64,000 nucleotides of DNA from Chlamydomonas sphaeroides (GCA_001662425.1 BDDC01000118.1:1-64000); one strand, 5' to 3'. Counted from the stretch's first letter, positions 22,901 through 34,660 are shown. A program made the numbers and translations. Notes: generated by a model not told the origin, from the letters alone.

Positions 22901-23714
22901 TTTGCGCCCAGCCCTGTAGCCGAGCACTGGCGCCGCGGTGTCGTCATGCGGACACGCTGCCGGCTCCCGCCCCGCAAGGTACCAGCCTCGTCACGCGCAC
23001 GCCCCACTCGCGTCCTGCCGTCAACGCCCCACCCCCGGCAGAGTCAGCATCCTCATCCCCAGCAGCACGCCCCCACGCCAGCCAACCGGGTGCCGCTCGC
23101 GTCATGTCAGCATCCATCGTGCCCACTCGGCATGTCCCACACCTCACGCACCAGGCCGGGCATTGGCGCCCAAGCCAATGGCTAAGACCTGATGCGGGCA
23201 CCAAGCCACCTCATCGGCAGGGCTATGGCGTCTGTGACGGTAATCAACCTCACATATGCGTCCGCATCAGAAGCACGTCGGCCCCGCCCGGGCCCCGGCG
23301 GCTCCGGGCCACGCACACACGGCCTCACGGTGCGCAGCGACTCACCTAGCTGTCGGCGCAGCACGCAGGCCTCCGGCCTGCGGCCTCCGGCCGCGGCCGA
23401 TGCACGACAAGAACGAAACACGCGGCATCAATACCGGGCATCGCCACGCCCACCGCCCGCTGCCGATGCTAGCTGCTACGCTCGCGCACTCCGTTCAGAT
23501 GAATCACGCACACGCACACAGCTGCATTTGCTAACGACTCATGCATAGGCCCGCGGCGCCACGGCCCGCGGCCGGGTACACCAGCAGGACGGCCCCTGCC
23601 CTCGGGCGAGCGGGCTCGCGGCCGGCTGCACTTGGGCTGCCATTCCAGCGCATCCCCATCCCCGTCCAGGAGACGACGCAGTGCGGCTGCGGCGGCGAGC
23701 TGCTCCCCACCAGC
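19969..23714. other. Convergent intergenic region (AT-hook 3' end / PP2C 3' end)
   Basis: This 3.7-kb stretch has no supported gene. A TGTAA at 20501-20505 could end the AT-hook transcript. From about 22.0 to 23.6 kb the plus strand is markedly C- and CA-rich, which may reflect the 3' untranslated part of the minus-strand phosphatase gene. Open frames here show no motif. Confidence 0.5.
20501..20505 (+). terminator. Possible TGTAA poly(A) signal of the AT-hook gene
   Basis: TGTAA is the usual chlorophyte polyadenylation signal. This one lies about 530 bp after the AT-hook stop codon. A five-base motif can occur by chance. Confidence 0.3.
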
Positions 23715-26483
23715 CTACGGCGCCCCGGGTGCGCCGCCGTCTGCGGCCGTGGGTGGCGGCTGCAGCGGCCGCGCCTCCGCACCGCCGATCCAGCGCCGCC
23801 CGGGCTGCTGCTCGGGCGTGCCGTCCGCAGTGCCAGGCGACGTGGCCGCAGCGCTCTCCGACAGCGTCCGCTTGCTGCAGGACCCAGCCACCACGGCCGC
23901 GCTCCAGTCCGTCTCGGACTGCCGGGCGGAGCCGCAGCCCAGGTCAGCCCCGACCGCCGTCGCGGCTGGGGCATCGCCCGGGACGCTGCACGCGAGCGAA
24001 GCGCCCGCCGACCAGGCGGCAAAGGGGCTGCTGCTCCTGGCGCCGTCGCCGTCGCCGCCAGACATGGCCGCCGTCAGCCGCGAGACGACGGTCTCCCGCA
24101 GCTGCACCGCCGACGCCGGCCGCTGCACCTCCAAGCTGTGAGCGGCGGCGCTGGATCGCAGCAGCCCCGCGGGGCCCAAGGGCCTCGGCGGATAGGCATC
24201 GCCACCGCCGCCGCAGCCGCCACCGCCGTCGCTGCCGCTGCTGCCAGCGGTCGCGTGCTCGGCCCGGAGCGGCCACGTGGGACGTGCGCCGGGCAGCGCC
24301 GAGGCTTCTGCCGGCAGCGCCGGGACCTCGCAGCTGGCCAGGGTGCAGGCGAGCGCGCCGCTGCCTGGCGTGCCGGAAGGCGAACAGCCGGTCGGCGACG
24401 GGCCACCGGTCGTGCGGAGCAGCGTGACCAAGCCCTGCGACGCGCCGAAGGGCACCGGCGACGCAGCGAACGGGCCCGGCGGCGGCGGCGGCGAGGCGGG
24501 CGGCGGTGGCCAGGCGGCAGGGCAGTGGCCCGAGGCCGTGTGAGGCGCGCTGCCGAAGGCCATGTAGCCATGCGGCGTGTAGCAGGTCGGGCCACCCCAG
24601 GCCGCATGCGGCGCGAAGGCAGAGTGCAGCTGGTGCGCCGCAGCGGAGAGCGGCGGCGGCGTGCCGTAGGGGCCCGGCCGGGTGCGCAACAGCGGCCGCA
24701 GCGGCGGCGGCGCGGCCGCGGGATCCGCTTGCATGGCGTCAGGCGAGCTGCCCGCCATGCCCCAGGCCTGGTGGCTGGCGCTGGGAGAGGGCACCGGCTG
24801 CCACAGCTCTGTGGGCGCGGCCGTCGGCTGACACGAGCTGGCCCAGCTGCTGCCGGCGGCGGTGCAGCCCCCGCCCGAAAGCGACGGTACCGCGCTGCCG
24901 CCGCCGGCGGGTGCCGCCGCCGCTGACGCCCATGAGGCTTCGGCCTGCATGGGCGCGAGCGTGTGCTGATGCGGCGGCGGTGGCGGCGGCGGGTGGAAAT
25001 GCGGCGAGGGCCAGGGCGGCGGCGAGCAGGCGGCGGCTGTGCTGGGCAGGGGGCTGGCGAAGGTGAGCTGCGGGTGGGTCAGGTCCACGAGCAGCACGGT
25101 GGCATCGTCCTTGGAGTTGCGCGCCCGGCTGAAGCGACCAATGGCGTTTGCCGCCAGCCGCAGCTACGAGGTGAGGGAAGGAGGGAGGGAGATGGGCAGG
25201 CGGCGAGGAGGCGCGGGCCCAGCCCGGCACGTCCGGGCGATGCGGCTGGACGCAGCTGCCGTGGTGGTGGTCAGTGTGCTGGCGCGGCAGCCATGCCTGC
25301 GAGGACGCCCGCGAGAAACATGTCAGCCCCCGGCTGCGGGCGTGGCGCGGCCTTACCGCTGTGTCGCGCGCAGCGCCACGCTCTGTGGCTCGGCGAACCA
25401 TACGCCGGGCGATGTCAGCCACCTCTTCGTTGGTCATGACCGTGAAGATGCCGTCTGCAGGGGGGCGGGCGGCAGGGGGCGAGGAGGGGAAACGCCGTGG
25501 TGCGTGAAACCCGGCTACGGGAAAACGCACAGCCGTTTCCCTCGGTTTCACTTGCGCTTTCGTATCCGTTGACCTCCAGCTCACCTGTGGCGAGGATCAG
25601 AAACTCATCCTCGGCGGACCGCGCCACGCGCGTCACTTCGGGCTCGCAGGTGATGCCTGTGCCGGCGGTCTTGAGGTCGCGATTGCCGAACGCGCGAGTG
25701 GTGGCTAGGATGCCCATCACGCGCTCTCCGGATTCGTTCCACAGGATTTGGCCCCCTGAGTTGAGGATGCGCGCCTGCGCAGTCGTCGCGGCGGAATTCA
25801 GAGTCAGCGGTTGGTCACATAGCGCGGCAGGGCGCCTGAGCCCGGCTTGCAAGCGTGGGCGCAGTCTTGAGCGGTAATGCAGGCTTGAGCTTACTCGCTC
25901 TGACGCGTTTCGACACGTCTGGTCTTCTGTCAGCGCAAGCACCTCGCCAGCGCGCAGCAGCAACACACGCGAGTCGCCTGTCCACGGGGAAAACAAGGCT
26001 CATCGGTTTGGTGCGCACACCAGCGAACGAGAATGCCCACAACTTGGCCGGCGGTTGGGGAGTCCCACCCAGGGGCCCACGCGCAACCCCACCGGTGTTA
26101 GCAACGAGCAGCTCGTCTGCGTTAAGCAATGCCACGGACGCCGTGGAGCCGACGTCGCGTTCCAAGGGGCTCACGGCCAGCAGCTCCGAGTCCGCGGCGC
26201 TGAACGCCCGGGCCAGCACCGCAGCGTCTAGGCGCCCATGCTCGTCGTTAGAGGCAGCTGATAGCTGGCGCTCCACGCAGGGCGCGAGGTTGTACGCCAG
26301 CCAGTTGGATGCCTCCACTCCGCCGTGGCCGTCAAAGACTGCACATTGCAAGAAGCTGCCACCTAGCACCTGACGAACATCAAAGGCGTCCTCAGCAGGC
26401 CTCGCTGCGTGGGCGACCGACCCAGCTCCAAGCCACGGAGGGAACGAGCCAAGAGCATTGTCCGCGCTCAGTAGGCCACACAT
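23715..26483 (-). CDS. PP2C-type Ser/Thr phosphatase with long disordered tail
   Basis: Five exons (26093-26483, 25895-25977, 25585-25774, 25357-25454, 23715-25163) close in phase to 736 residues. The catalytic domain occupies about 1-285. It has the metal-binding Glu-Asp in PAEDAF (31-32), CAVFDGHGG (47-55), ANTGDSR at about residue 130 (split by an intron), GILATTRAFGN (179-189), LATDGIF (about 221) and SKDDATVLLVDL (about 271-282), so all metal-coordinating acidic residues appear present. PPM/PP2C enzymes are Mn/Mg-dependent single-subunit phosphatases acting in stress and hormone signalling. The remaining ~450 residues are Pro/Ala/Gly/His-rich low complexity and lack a known domain. The start is the first in-frame ATG; Cys follows Met, so there is no N-myristoylation signal. 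Confidence 0.92.
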
Positions 26484-27519
26484 AGCCAATGGCGCTTTGA
26501 GGAACGCGAGAGCGCGTTCGGCCGCGTTCGGCGCATTCAAGTTACTATGGCCATGCGTACAGATACTGTATGTTTGTGTATGTTTTGTGTATGAGAGGCA
26601 CAGAGTCTTGGGGCGACAACGTTCTGATTTGCCGCTTTGGCTCACATGAGACGCCACGCGACGACAATAAAATTAGTTATGCGTCAATGCCTTTTTTGTT
26701 GTCACTATATAATACAAAGACATTATAAGAGCGCATAGAAATCGGCGTATGTTTCTGCGTTCGCGTAAGTGTTGACCAACTGGCGCAGCACCGCTGTCGG
26801 GACCCTGCAGGCATGCTGTGCCGCGGTGCAATATGCAGGTATGACTGCTGGACTTGAGCTCGACCTCAGCAGTGCTCGGCCGAACCGCCAGCCATTGACA
26901 TCGTCCGTCCCCTGTTGGCGCACGTTCACTATGGCACTGGGCACTGGTGCTTGGCAAGTCGCAAACGGTGTTCTCATCTGGAAACGAAGGACCATTTAGG
27001 ACCCAAGCCACGACATAAATGCCCGTAACGAACGTTACGTCCCCGGCTTAAGCCAGGGGAGCTCCCCTAAAACCTGGCTCCAAGTTGAGGCAGAATTTTA
27101 TAGCCGCCTGTCTTCGTTTGCGGCCCTTGGCTTGGCGCCGCGTGGGTGGGATGCCGTGCCGCCGGACCACCCCTTCTTGGCCTCGTCGGCGGGCGGGCGG
27201 GCTGTGTTTAGGGGACCGCCGGACGTCGCCGACCCGGACTCCGACGACGGCGCCGGGTGAGCGCGCCTCACTGGCGTGCCCCTGCGCCTCCTGTGCTTGA
27301 GCCTCTGCGGCCCTGATGGGATCTGAGTGAACGTGATGTGCGCATGTGCTTGGGGTTGGTGGGTGCGCTGACCGAAGGGGCCCCCAGCCTGCAGCTGCGC
27401 CGGCTGGAGGGCTCCGATCAATATGTGTTGCGTGCGGTGCTTGGTCCCAGTGGCTGCATGCTGACTTTTGTCGTTTGCGCGGTGTGTTGAGTGGGCGCGC
27501 CGGAGGGTGGTATGGAAGC

Positions 27520-27529
27520 NNNNNNNNNN
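27520..27529. other. Assembly gap (10 N)
   Basis: Ten unknown bases of nominal size. Any frame read across this point is unreliable. Confidence 0.95.
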
Positions 27530-27715
27530 TCCTGCCCCGAAAACCACTCCGGGCGGGGGACGTGGGGAATCGGCTGAAGAAAGGTGTCTCTGCGAGGTGT
27601 GTCCTGGACGCCGGCTTCGGGTTGGTCGTCTGCTTGCCGTCTGCCTTCGCCGCTCCATGTAATACCCGCTTCCTAACCCGTGGGTGCGTGCCTGCCATCC
27701 ACTCCCTCAACTGGC

Positions 27716-27746
27716 GTGAGCCACCGTGAGCCACCGTGAGTCGCCA
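27716..27746. repeat. 10-bp tandem repeat
   Basis: Three copies of GTGAGCCACC, the last one degenerate, lie in the intergenic region. Confidence 0.7.
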
Positions 27747-29383
27747 TCGGAAAAGCCTGCGCATTGACAGGCTGCCAGACAACGCGAACCAGGCCTGTGG
27801 CCACATGGCACTGCTACCACTGCGCCGGAGGCCAGTCCCATTGAGGGTTTCCAATTACAACCAGAAGGATGCCAGGAGAGGAACAGAGACCACCTTGCAA
27901 CAACCGCCCTGGCACCCCAGGTGCTCAGCAACCCGACCGGTTAGCGGGCGTCCTTGAATGGCGGTGTAGAACGGTAACAGGAAGCGTTGCACACTTGTAG
28001 GCTGCGCGGTTAGTGGGGACACGGCGGGAACCTGGCAGTGCCTTGCGATGCGCACTTACCGTGCCGTCCCCATGGCATATCGAGGCTGGCCGCCGCGTAA
28101 TGGAGGCTGAAGCAAGCGTGACACACGGCTAGTCCCTGGCGTGGAACCCGCACATCCCAGCCCCGCGCACGGAAGGGAGCGAACCTGTGGAGCGACGGGG
28201 CGACGCAGTGACTTGGTCAGTCCGTCGTGTAAGGTAGAAGCAGCGAGACAGGGTGAAGGCCAACGAGGATGCCAGCAGGCGTCGCGCCTAGGTCCCACGC
28301 CAGCGACAGCCAAGGTGTTTGAGTGGCATGTAAAGTGTAAAGTTCCCATTGAGGGTTGCAGCAAAGCGCATCCCCTGCAGCTGCCCGCACGGTCTGGCCC
28401 AGGCCCCATCCGGCATCAGGTTTCTCCGGTGTGCTGCCACGATGTCGTAGAGCTACGACTACAGACAGACGGCACCGCCTGGGGCTCCGTGGCCCGTGCG
28501 CTGCGCTGCAGGGGCCAGGAGGGTGCTTCACAGGGCTACGCCCAAGGAAACTGCCGCGCAATGGCATTCCGCTACAATTCTACGAGACTACGGCCCGATG
28601 TGCACAAGGCTGCACGCTGGCTGGTGGCATTCCACGTTCGAGGTATGGGCGCCCTGCTGGCTTGCTGCGTAGGCGCAGTGCATCGTGGGGTGTAGCCTCG
28701 CTCGGGCCTGTTCGGGCTGTTGCATCACGCAGCTGCGCTGGGTTGCGCGCGTCCGCGCTCCGCGGCCAGCTGGCCACCTCACCCACATGCACGGATCCCG
28801 CTACCCCTCGCGAAGCAGCGGAGGCACGCCCTTACTCTGACTTCCACGCTGGTTCTACAGCAAGGGGCACGCCCATACAACCCGTCCTCCACCCCGTCGC
28901 CCATGCAATGCCAGGGTCAAAGGGTTGGAGCCCCGACAACCCCGCGCGCGCGCGTCCAACGCTTACGTCCATCAGCATTGCCAGCGTCAGTGCGTCACAC
29001 CTGCCTGCAGTCTGGGTCACCCACGGCTTCACCGTCCGCATGTCCAAGAAGACGCAAACAGAAGGGGCCAAGGTCTGGTACCGTTACGAGTCACAACAGG
29101 TTCCACACACCATCTCACCACCCAAGGGAAAGCTTCAGGTACAGCGTCATTTACTAGCGCAGCCAGCGGGCGCCTTCGGCTAACAGCAGGCCGCCCAACC
29201 AGGCATGCGGCTCCTCTGTACAGCACGCGACGGCGGCTTGTGCCGCCGCACAGCTCCCCCCGCTGACATTGCCACTTCTCGTCCCACGTTCTCGTCCCAC
29301 GTTACACACAGCCCGTCACAGGATCACCTTGCAGTCGTTTCCTCACAGATGGTCAGCGCCTCCCCGCCAGCAGCTTTCCGGTC

Positions 29384-31108
29384 TTACATGACCGAGCAGC
29401 GGCAGCCCGCCTTCGCCGGCTCCTCCTCGCCAGCGCCCGCCGCAGCTGACGAGCCCGAGCCGGCCGTCAGCGCCATGCCTGACCGCACCTTCGTCGGGTC
29501 CTTCAGCATGGGCGGCGTGTTCTGCCGGCCCGACCCTATGCCGGACGCTGCCGCCGCCGCCGCGACGGGCGACTTGCCGCTCTTGCCGGTGCCCTCGGCG
29601 GCCCCGGCCCCGGCGGCCTTGGGCTTGTGGCCCGCGGCGTCGCCTTCCTCCTGGCCGCCCAACGCCGACGATGTCTCCGTCGCCTCGTCGCCTTCCGCCG
29701 CCGCTAGCACGGCGCTGTCCGCACCGGCGCCGGGCTGCTCCGCCATGGCCGCCTCGGCCGCCGCCAGAGCCGGCAGGGGCTCCACCGCCGCCGCCGCGTC
29801 CTTGGGCTCCTGCGGCTCCGCCGGGGAATCCGCCGCCGCCGGCTCAAGGGCGGCCTTGGCGGCAGCGGCGCCGCTGCCGCTGGTGCTGGTGACCCGGCGC
29901 GACGGGCCGGCGCTGGGTGTGGCCTTGCCGCTGGCGCTCGAGGTGCGCGCGCTGGCGGTCTTGGCCAGGGACCCGCTGGCACCCGCCGCGGGCGAGCCGC
30001 GCGGACCCGCGAACGACTCCCCCTGGCTCAGGCGCGGGCCGGGGCTGGGGCGGCCGCTGGAGCTGGGACGGGCGCCGGGGCTTGGGCGGCCACCGGGGCT
30101 GGGGCGCGGCGAGGCCTTGGCACTGCTCTGTTTGGTCAGGCTGCTACGCGGCGAAGTCATGGGAGAGGTCATGGGCGACATCGCAACCGCGGCTGCGGTG
30201 CCTGCGGCAACGCCGTCGCCGGCGAAGCCAGTGTCGGTCCCGCTGTCTGCGGCAGCGACGACGGCGACAGCGGCTGCGGTGGCGGAGATATCGACGCCCT
30301 CGGCCGCCTGCTCGGTGGCCTCGACCGGCTTGGCGGCGGCCTTGCCTTGGACCTTCGCGCCCGCCGCGGCCTTGGCGGCGACGGCGCCGGCGGGCGAGTG
30401 GGCGCTGGCGCGGTTGCTGACGCTGCGGTTGGTGGGCGGGCTGGCCGCCTTGGCGGCTGCCGGCTTTAGTTTGACGGGGCTGCCGGCGGCCGCTGCGGGC
30501 GTCTTGGTGGGGCTGGTTCCAGCCTTGGCCGTCACGGTGGCCGCGGCGGTGCCTCCGTGGGACATCGCGACGCTACTGCGCAGGCCAGCGGCGCCGCCGC
30601 CGGAGACCCTGGGCGCGGCCGCGGCGGGCGCCGTGGGGCGGCTGGCGGGCTCCGCCGCCGCTGGCTTCGGCTTGATGGATGATGCCGTGCTGCGGCGGGT
30701 GGCCGGCAGCGCGCGCGGCTGATTGCGCTTCCTCTCGTAGATCTCCCGTTGAGAGTACGGCTGCAGCTGCGCAGCGCAGAAGACGTTAACAGTGTTAAAA
30801 GGGAGCTGGCGGCGTGCGGCTGGCAGCGGGCGTAAAAGGCACGGGCGCTTGTAGCGTAGGTCGGGGCTGCAGGAGGCTGCGGTTGCTAACCCGTGACGCT
30901 GCGACCCCGCCCCAGTGCTCACTGTCTTAGGCCGCGTGCCGTTCCTCGGCGAGATGGCAGGGGAGTGCACCTCCACCGTCACCGCGTCGGCCGCCAGGTC
31001 CTCCGCGAGCTCGGCGGGGACAGGCTCTAATGCAAGTCGCGACATAATCGAGCGCACCAGCGCTGACACGACGTCGCGAGGGCTCGCCGGCGCCTCGACA
31101 GTCGCCAT
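29384..31108 (-). CDS. Low-complexity protein with C-terminal CaaX box
   Basis: Two exons, 30923-31108 and 29384-30766, give 522 residues. The intron is a multiple of three and free of stops, so a read-through frame exists, but the GTGAGC donor and the TTCTGCGCTGCGCAG acceptor are good. The N-terminal ~60 residues are helical and acidic; then PYSQREIYERKRNQPR forms a basic block. The rest is Ala/Ser/Pro-rich, with SPRPSPGGRPSPGARP-type repeats that suit proline-directed phosphorylation. The chain ends CRCSVM: CSVM fits a CaaX farnesylation box, and the extra Cys could be palmitoylated, so membrane attachment is likely. I do not recognise the family. The ATG at 31108 has a good context (ACCATGG). 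A TGTAA overlaps the stop codon (29384-29388, minus). Confidence 0.75.
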   Translation of the reverse strand: MATVEAPASPRDVVSALVRSIMSRLALEPVPAELAEDLAADAVTVEVHSPAISPRNGTRPKTVSTGAGSQRHGLATAASCSPDLRYKRPCLLRPLPAARRQLPFNTVNVFCAAQLQPYSQREIYERKRNQPRALPATRRSTASSIKPKPAAAEPASRPTAPAAAAPRVSGGGAAGLRSSVAMSHGGTAAATVTAKAGTSPTKTPAAAAGSPVKLKPAAAKAASPPTNRSVSNRASAHSPAGAVAAKAAAGAKVQGKAAAKPVEATEQAAEGVDISATAAAVAVVAAADSGTDTGFAGDGVAAGTAAAVAMSPMTSPMTSPRSSLTKQSSAKASPRPSPGGRPSPGARPSSSGRPSPGPRLSQGESFAGPRGSPAAGASGSLAKTASARTSSASGKATPSAGPSRRVTSTSGSGAAAAKAALEPAAADSPAEPQEPKDAAAAVEPLPALAAAEAAMAEQPGAGADSAVLAAAEGDEATETSSALGGQEEGDAAGHKPKAAGAGAAEGTGKSGKSPVAAAAAASGIGSGRQNTPPMLKDPTKVRSGMALTAGSGSSAAAGAGEEEPAKAGCRCSVM

Positions 31109-31716
31109 GGTGTGCAACGGGTGGTGCGGCACAGATGTGTGTGCGCGCGGAGATGCCGGCAGGCGCTAGCGCTGCGGGGCAGCGCACATGAACGTGAGCG
31201 ACGGCCACCACGAAGCCAGCCACGCCGAAAGCCTAACGCGCAAGCGAATGCTCACCGGTGCTTGACAGGCTGCCCCACAGCGCGTGAAGCCCGAGAGCCG
31301 AGCGGCTTTGCCGGAAGAAGGTCTCGCCGGTCAACTACAGCGTGTACGAGGAAAGTAAGCTCTAGGACGTATATGATATCGACACGCGAGCATAGAGCAA
31401 GCCAGAAGTTCTGGGTCAAGAGTCGCAGAGTCAGCGGTTGAAAGGAAGTCACAAGCTTCTGCTATTGGCTATGTGGTAGTCACAGTCTAACAGATGAGAT
31501 AAACAGGTGTACAAAGCGAGGGCGTGCTTCTCCTCAGCCCTCTCCTTTCCCGGTGCATGGGAAACCTAAATCCACCCCGGCTGTCATAAACCTGCGCTCT
31601 TCTACTAGCTCCACAGCCGATGTCCGCGGCTGCAAGTCGCAATCGCTCGGGTTAAGCACAACCATTTACTTAGCGGAGACTTTCAACCGCGTGCTTTGCT
31701 GAAAGCTGGCTTAGGG
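31109..31716. other. Divergent upstream region, CaaX gene / dCMP deaminase
   Basis: The 608 bp between opposite start codons is less GC-rich than the flanking genes. It should contain both promoters. I see no coding sequence and no unambiguous promoter element. Confidence 0.5.
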
Positions 31717-34374
31717 ATGCACGCGCAGCTCACCCAAGCGCATCACGTAAGCGTACCATGGACAGCACTCCTTGGAGCATCGCTGGCAGCGGGAGCGGCA
31801 GCCGGTGCAGCTGTGGCGCTCATTGCGTTGCGCAGCGCTCCCGCGCGCCCTAGCTCCAAGGACATGTCAGCACGGGAGCTGGCGTCGCGATCTGATGAGC
31901 TTAAAGTTGCTGCAGCTGCTCAAGCGGCAGCGGCAGACGCATTGTGCGTGGTGGCGATGGTTCCCTTGACTTCAACGCCCGGACACAGCAAGCGTGGACC
32001 TCCGCCCCAGGCCCCCCATGCTGCCTCTCTACCAGCGGCCCCGGCTGCAGCAATGCCTGCGTCCGGCTCGGGGCTGCTGGTCTCTCCGCTGCACGCTGCC
32101 GGCCGCAGGGACCCAAGCGACCCTGCGCCGCGGAGCGGGTGAGCTCAGCGCGTCTTGCGAGCCCAGCGAGTCCCTTTCAGCGTTCATTTCCCATTGCCAC
32201 GCGCTCGCCGCAGCAACTGCGCGCTGTCGCTATCATGACCTGTCTCGGCGGGCCTCCTCTTGCCCCTACTTGTGCCAGGAGCCTGTCTTGGGACGATTAC
32301 TTCATGGCTCTAGCGTTTCTGTCGGCGGAGCGCTCAAAGGACCCCAACAAGCAGGTGTGGCCAACAGCAGCCGGGCGGGCGGCCAGGGGCCGCCCCAGGG
32401 GCCGGCAGGCGAAACTCGCGCGTAGCCGTGAGCCCAAGGAATGTGGGTCGGCCCCTTGGCGGCCGCAGACCGGAGGCGCGTGCCAGCAGGGGCGGCGGCG
32501 GGCTCTGCGTGACGCCCTCATCCTTGCTGGTAGCCCGGCCCGGCCCCCCCCTCTCCTGTCAGCCCTGCCGGCACGGACGTTGCTTCTCTGGCTTCGCTGC
32601 TTCCATGTGCCTTCTTGCCCTCCCTTCTCCTTCTTCCTGCGCCGGCGACCTCAGGTGGGCGCTGTCATCGTCAACACGGAAAACGTGATCCTGGGCATCG
32701 GCTACAACGGCTTCCCGCGGGGCTGCTGCGACAGTGACCTGCCCTGGGCCAAGGTAGGCCGGGCCAGGGGCAGGGCCCAGGGGGCCGGGGCCGCCGTGGG
32801 GGGGCGGGGCGCAGGGGCGGGGGCCGGGGCGAGGCGCAGGGGCCAGGGCAGCGAGGGGCAGGGGCGAGGGGGGCACGGGGCGCAGGCGGTAAGGGCAGGG
32901 AGCAGGGGGCCAGGGGCGGTGGCAAGGGCATGCATTGTTGCATCCCACCACGTTGTGGGCTGCGGCCGGCGGACGGAGAGTGGCACAAGGGCAACCTGTG
33001 TAGACGCGGCGCGTGGCCCGCCGGCAGCCGGCTACAGATGTCGCCGGTGCCGGCGGCTGGACGACACGGCGCGCGACAGGGGGCACGCGCATGTGGGTCG
33101 GCTGCCCGCCCGCCCGCCCCTCGCGCTTGCTGCCCCCGTGCGGCCACAACCCCGTCTTGGCCCGGTCCTGCCCCTCCCCCTTGACGCGGCCTCCTCCGTC
33201 CGCTTGCCCCGCCCGCCCGGCCAGGTGGCGCTGTCGCCCTGCGGCTCGCCCCGGCCGCTGGGCACCAAGTACCCCTACGTGGTGCACGCGGAGGCCAATG
33301 CGCTGCTCAATAAGAACGCAGCCAGCGTGGCGGGCGCGGTAAGGCGGGTTGGGCGGGGCGCGGTGAGCCGTGCATTGGGGGGGAAAGGGCGCGGCTGTGG
33401 GCTGTTGGTCCAGCGGTGGCCTGCACACCGCCGCATACTTCTCCTCTGCTGGCCCTCCCGCCCAGCGCGTCTACGTGACCATGTTTCCTTGCAACGAGTG
33501 CGCCAAGCTGCTCATCCAGGCGGGCGTGCGGGAGGTGGTGTACCACGAGGTGCGGGCGGGGGACTGGAAGGGCGGAGGGGCGGAGGGGTGTGCAGTGTTG
33601 GGATGCCGGGAGGGGAGGAGCGGAGGGCGAGGAGGGGAGGCTGGGCGGCGCACGGAGGAGGAGCAGCGGGCGGCGGGGCGAGGGCAAGGGGGCCGGGATG
33701 GGAGAGGGCCGGGGCAGCAAGGCACCCACCCCGAACCCCCACACGCTCGCACCCCGCAGGACAAGGTGCAGCACCTCATGGAGCGCTGGGCGGCACCCGG
33801 CCCCACCGCCGCCACGCCGCAGCCCACGGCCGCTGCGACCAGCGGCATGCCGCCGCCTAGCGGCCAGCGCCAGCGCGAGCAGCGACTCCTGCTAGAGGCG
33901 GCGGCGGCCGGTAGCGGCGCCGACGACTCGGCCACCGCGTCGCCGGCGTCACCGCTCGCGACGCCGCCGCGAGCCGGCTCCGCCAGCAGCGGCGCCGCCG
34001 TGTCTGCAAGCGGCCAGGACGGCGGCAACGCCGAGGGCGCCGCGCCGTGGTCGGGCTTCTGGGGCCAGCGCGACGGCAGCGGCGCCGCCGCCGCCGCCTC
34101 GTCGCCGCCGCCGCGGTCACACTCGGGCCAGATCCTGTCCAGCTGGGCGCGCGACGGCGCCGCTGCGCAAGCCGCCGCCGGCGCTGCCGTCAGCCCGGCG
34201 GCGGCGCCGCCAGGCGCGGCGGCGATGATTGGCCTGGATGCGACGTCGGCGGCGGGCAGCGACGTGAGCTACGGCGCCAGCCTGCGGCTGCTGCAGCTGG
34301 CAGGTGTGCGGCTGCGGCAGCACCGCCTCACGAGGTCCATCACGGTGCCGGGGCCGGCGGCGCTACTGGCGTGA
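31717..34374 (+). CDS. Deoxycytidylate (dCMP) deaminase with N-terminal membrane segment and large insertion
   Basis: Six exons (31717-32138, 32279-32354, 32655-32753, 33225-33338, 33466-33549, 33760-34374) give 469 residues, against about 180 for typical dCMP deaminases. The core is unmistakable: DDYFMALAFLSAERSKDPN, VGAVIVN, GIGYNGFPRGC, then the zinc-site HAE (220-222) with the catalytic Glu, and PCNEC (Cys 246 and 249). The enzyme converts dCMP to dUMP for dTMP synthesis. Residues 1-140 are an extension with a hydrophobic stretch (about 15-36, Ala/Leu/Val-rich) that may be a membrane anchor or part of a targeting signal. After the catalytic core about 165 Ala/Ser/Pro/Gly-rich residues intervene before the closing helix, ASLRLLQLAGVRLRQH, which matches the usual C-terminal helix. 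Exon 2 was placed by phase and by the family's conserved start. Confidence 0.92.
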
Positions 34375-34660
34375 GGCGGGCGCTGGCGCTCGCGTGCGGG
34401 GGCGTGGAGCGTGGCGCCAGCTCGGGGCGGTGGGTCCGGCCGTCGTTGGGCTCACGGATTGCTGGTCGCCGTGAGGGGTTCGACAGATATTGCGGGGAGG
34501 TAGGCCAGGAGGCGAAAAATGGCCGCGTGGCCGGGGCAAACACTCAGGTGGAGCGTGGACGGCGTTGCTTGGGCGGAGAGCGCAGCGCTGGCGCCTGGGG
34601 TACCCTAGATCGGGTAGCTGTGTCGTGGAGGCGGCGGTGGTTCTGGTAGCTCTGTGCGCA

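Larger units (their letters stand above)
26484..29383. other. Intergenic region with an assembly gap
   Basis: This 2.9-kb region lies upstream of the PP2C gene and downstream of the CaaX-protein gene, both minus. It includes a 10-N gap and a 10-bp tandem repeat. A 275-codon open frame on the plus strand (28356-29183) and frames that run through the gap have no recognisable motif and no convincing codon pattern, so I do not call them genes. Confidence 0.5.

Noticed and set aside
27048..27854. Minus- and plus-strand frames that run through the 10-N gap
   Set aside because: The frame across unknown bases is arbitrary, and neither side shows a recognisable domain or a convincing splice structure.
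28356..29183. 275-codon plus-strand frame
   Set aside because: It has no motif, no neighbouring exons and irregular composition; open frames of this size arise by chance in such GC-rich DNA.
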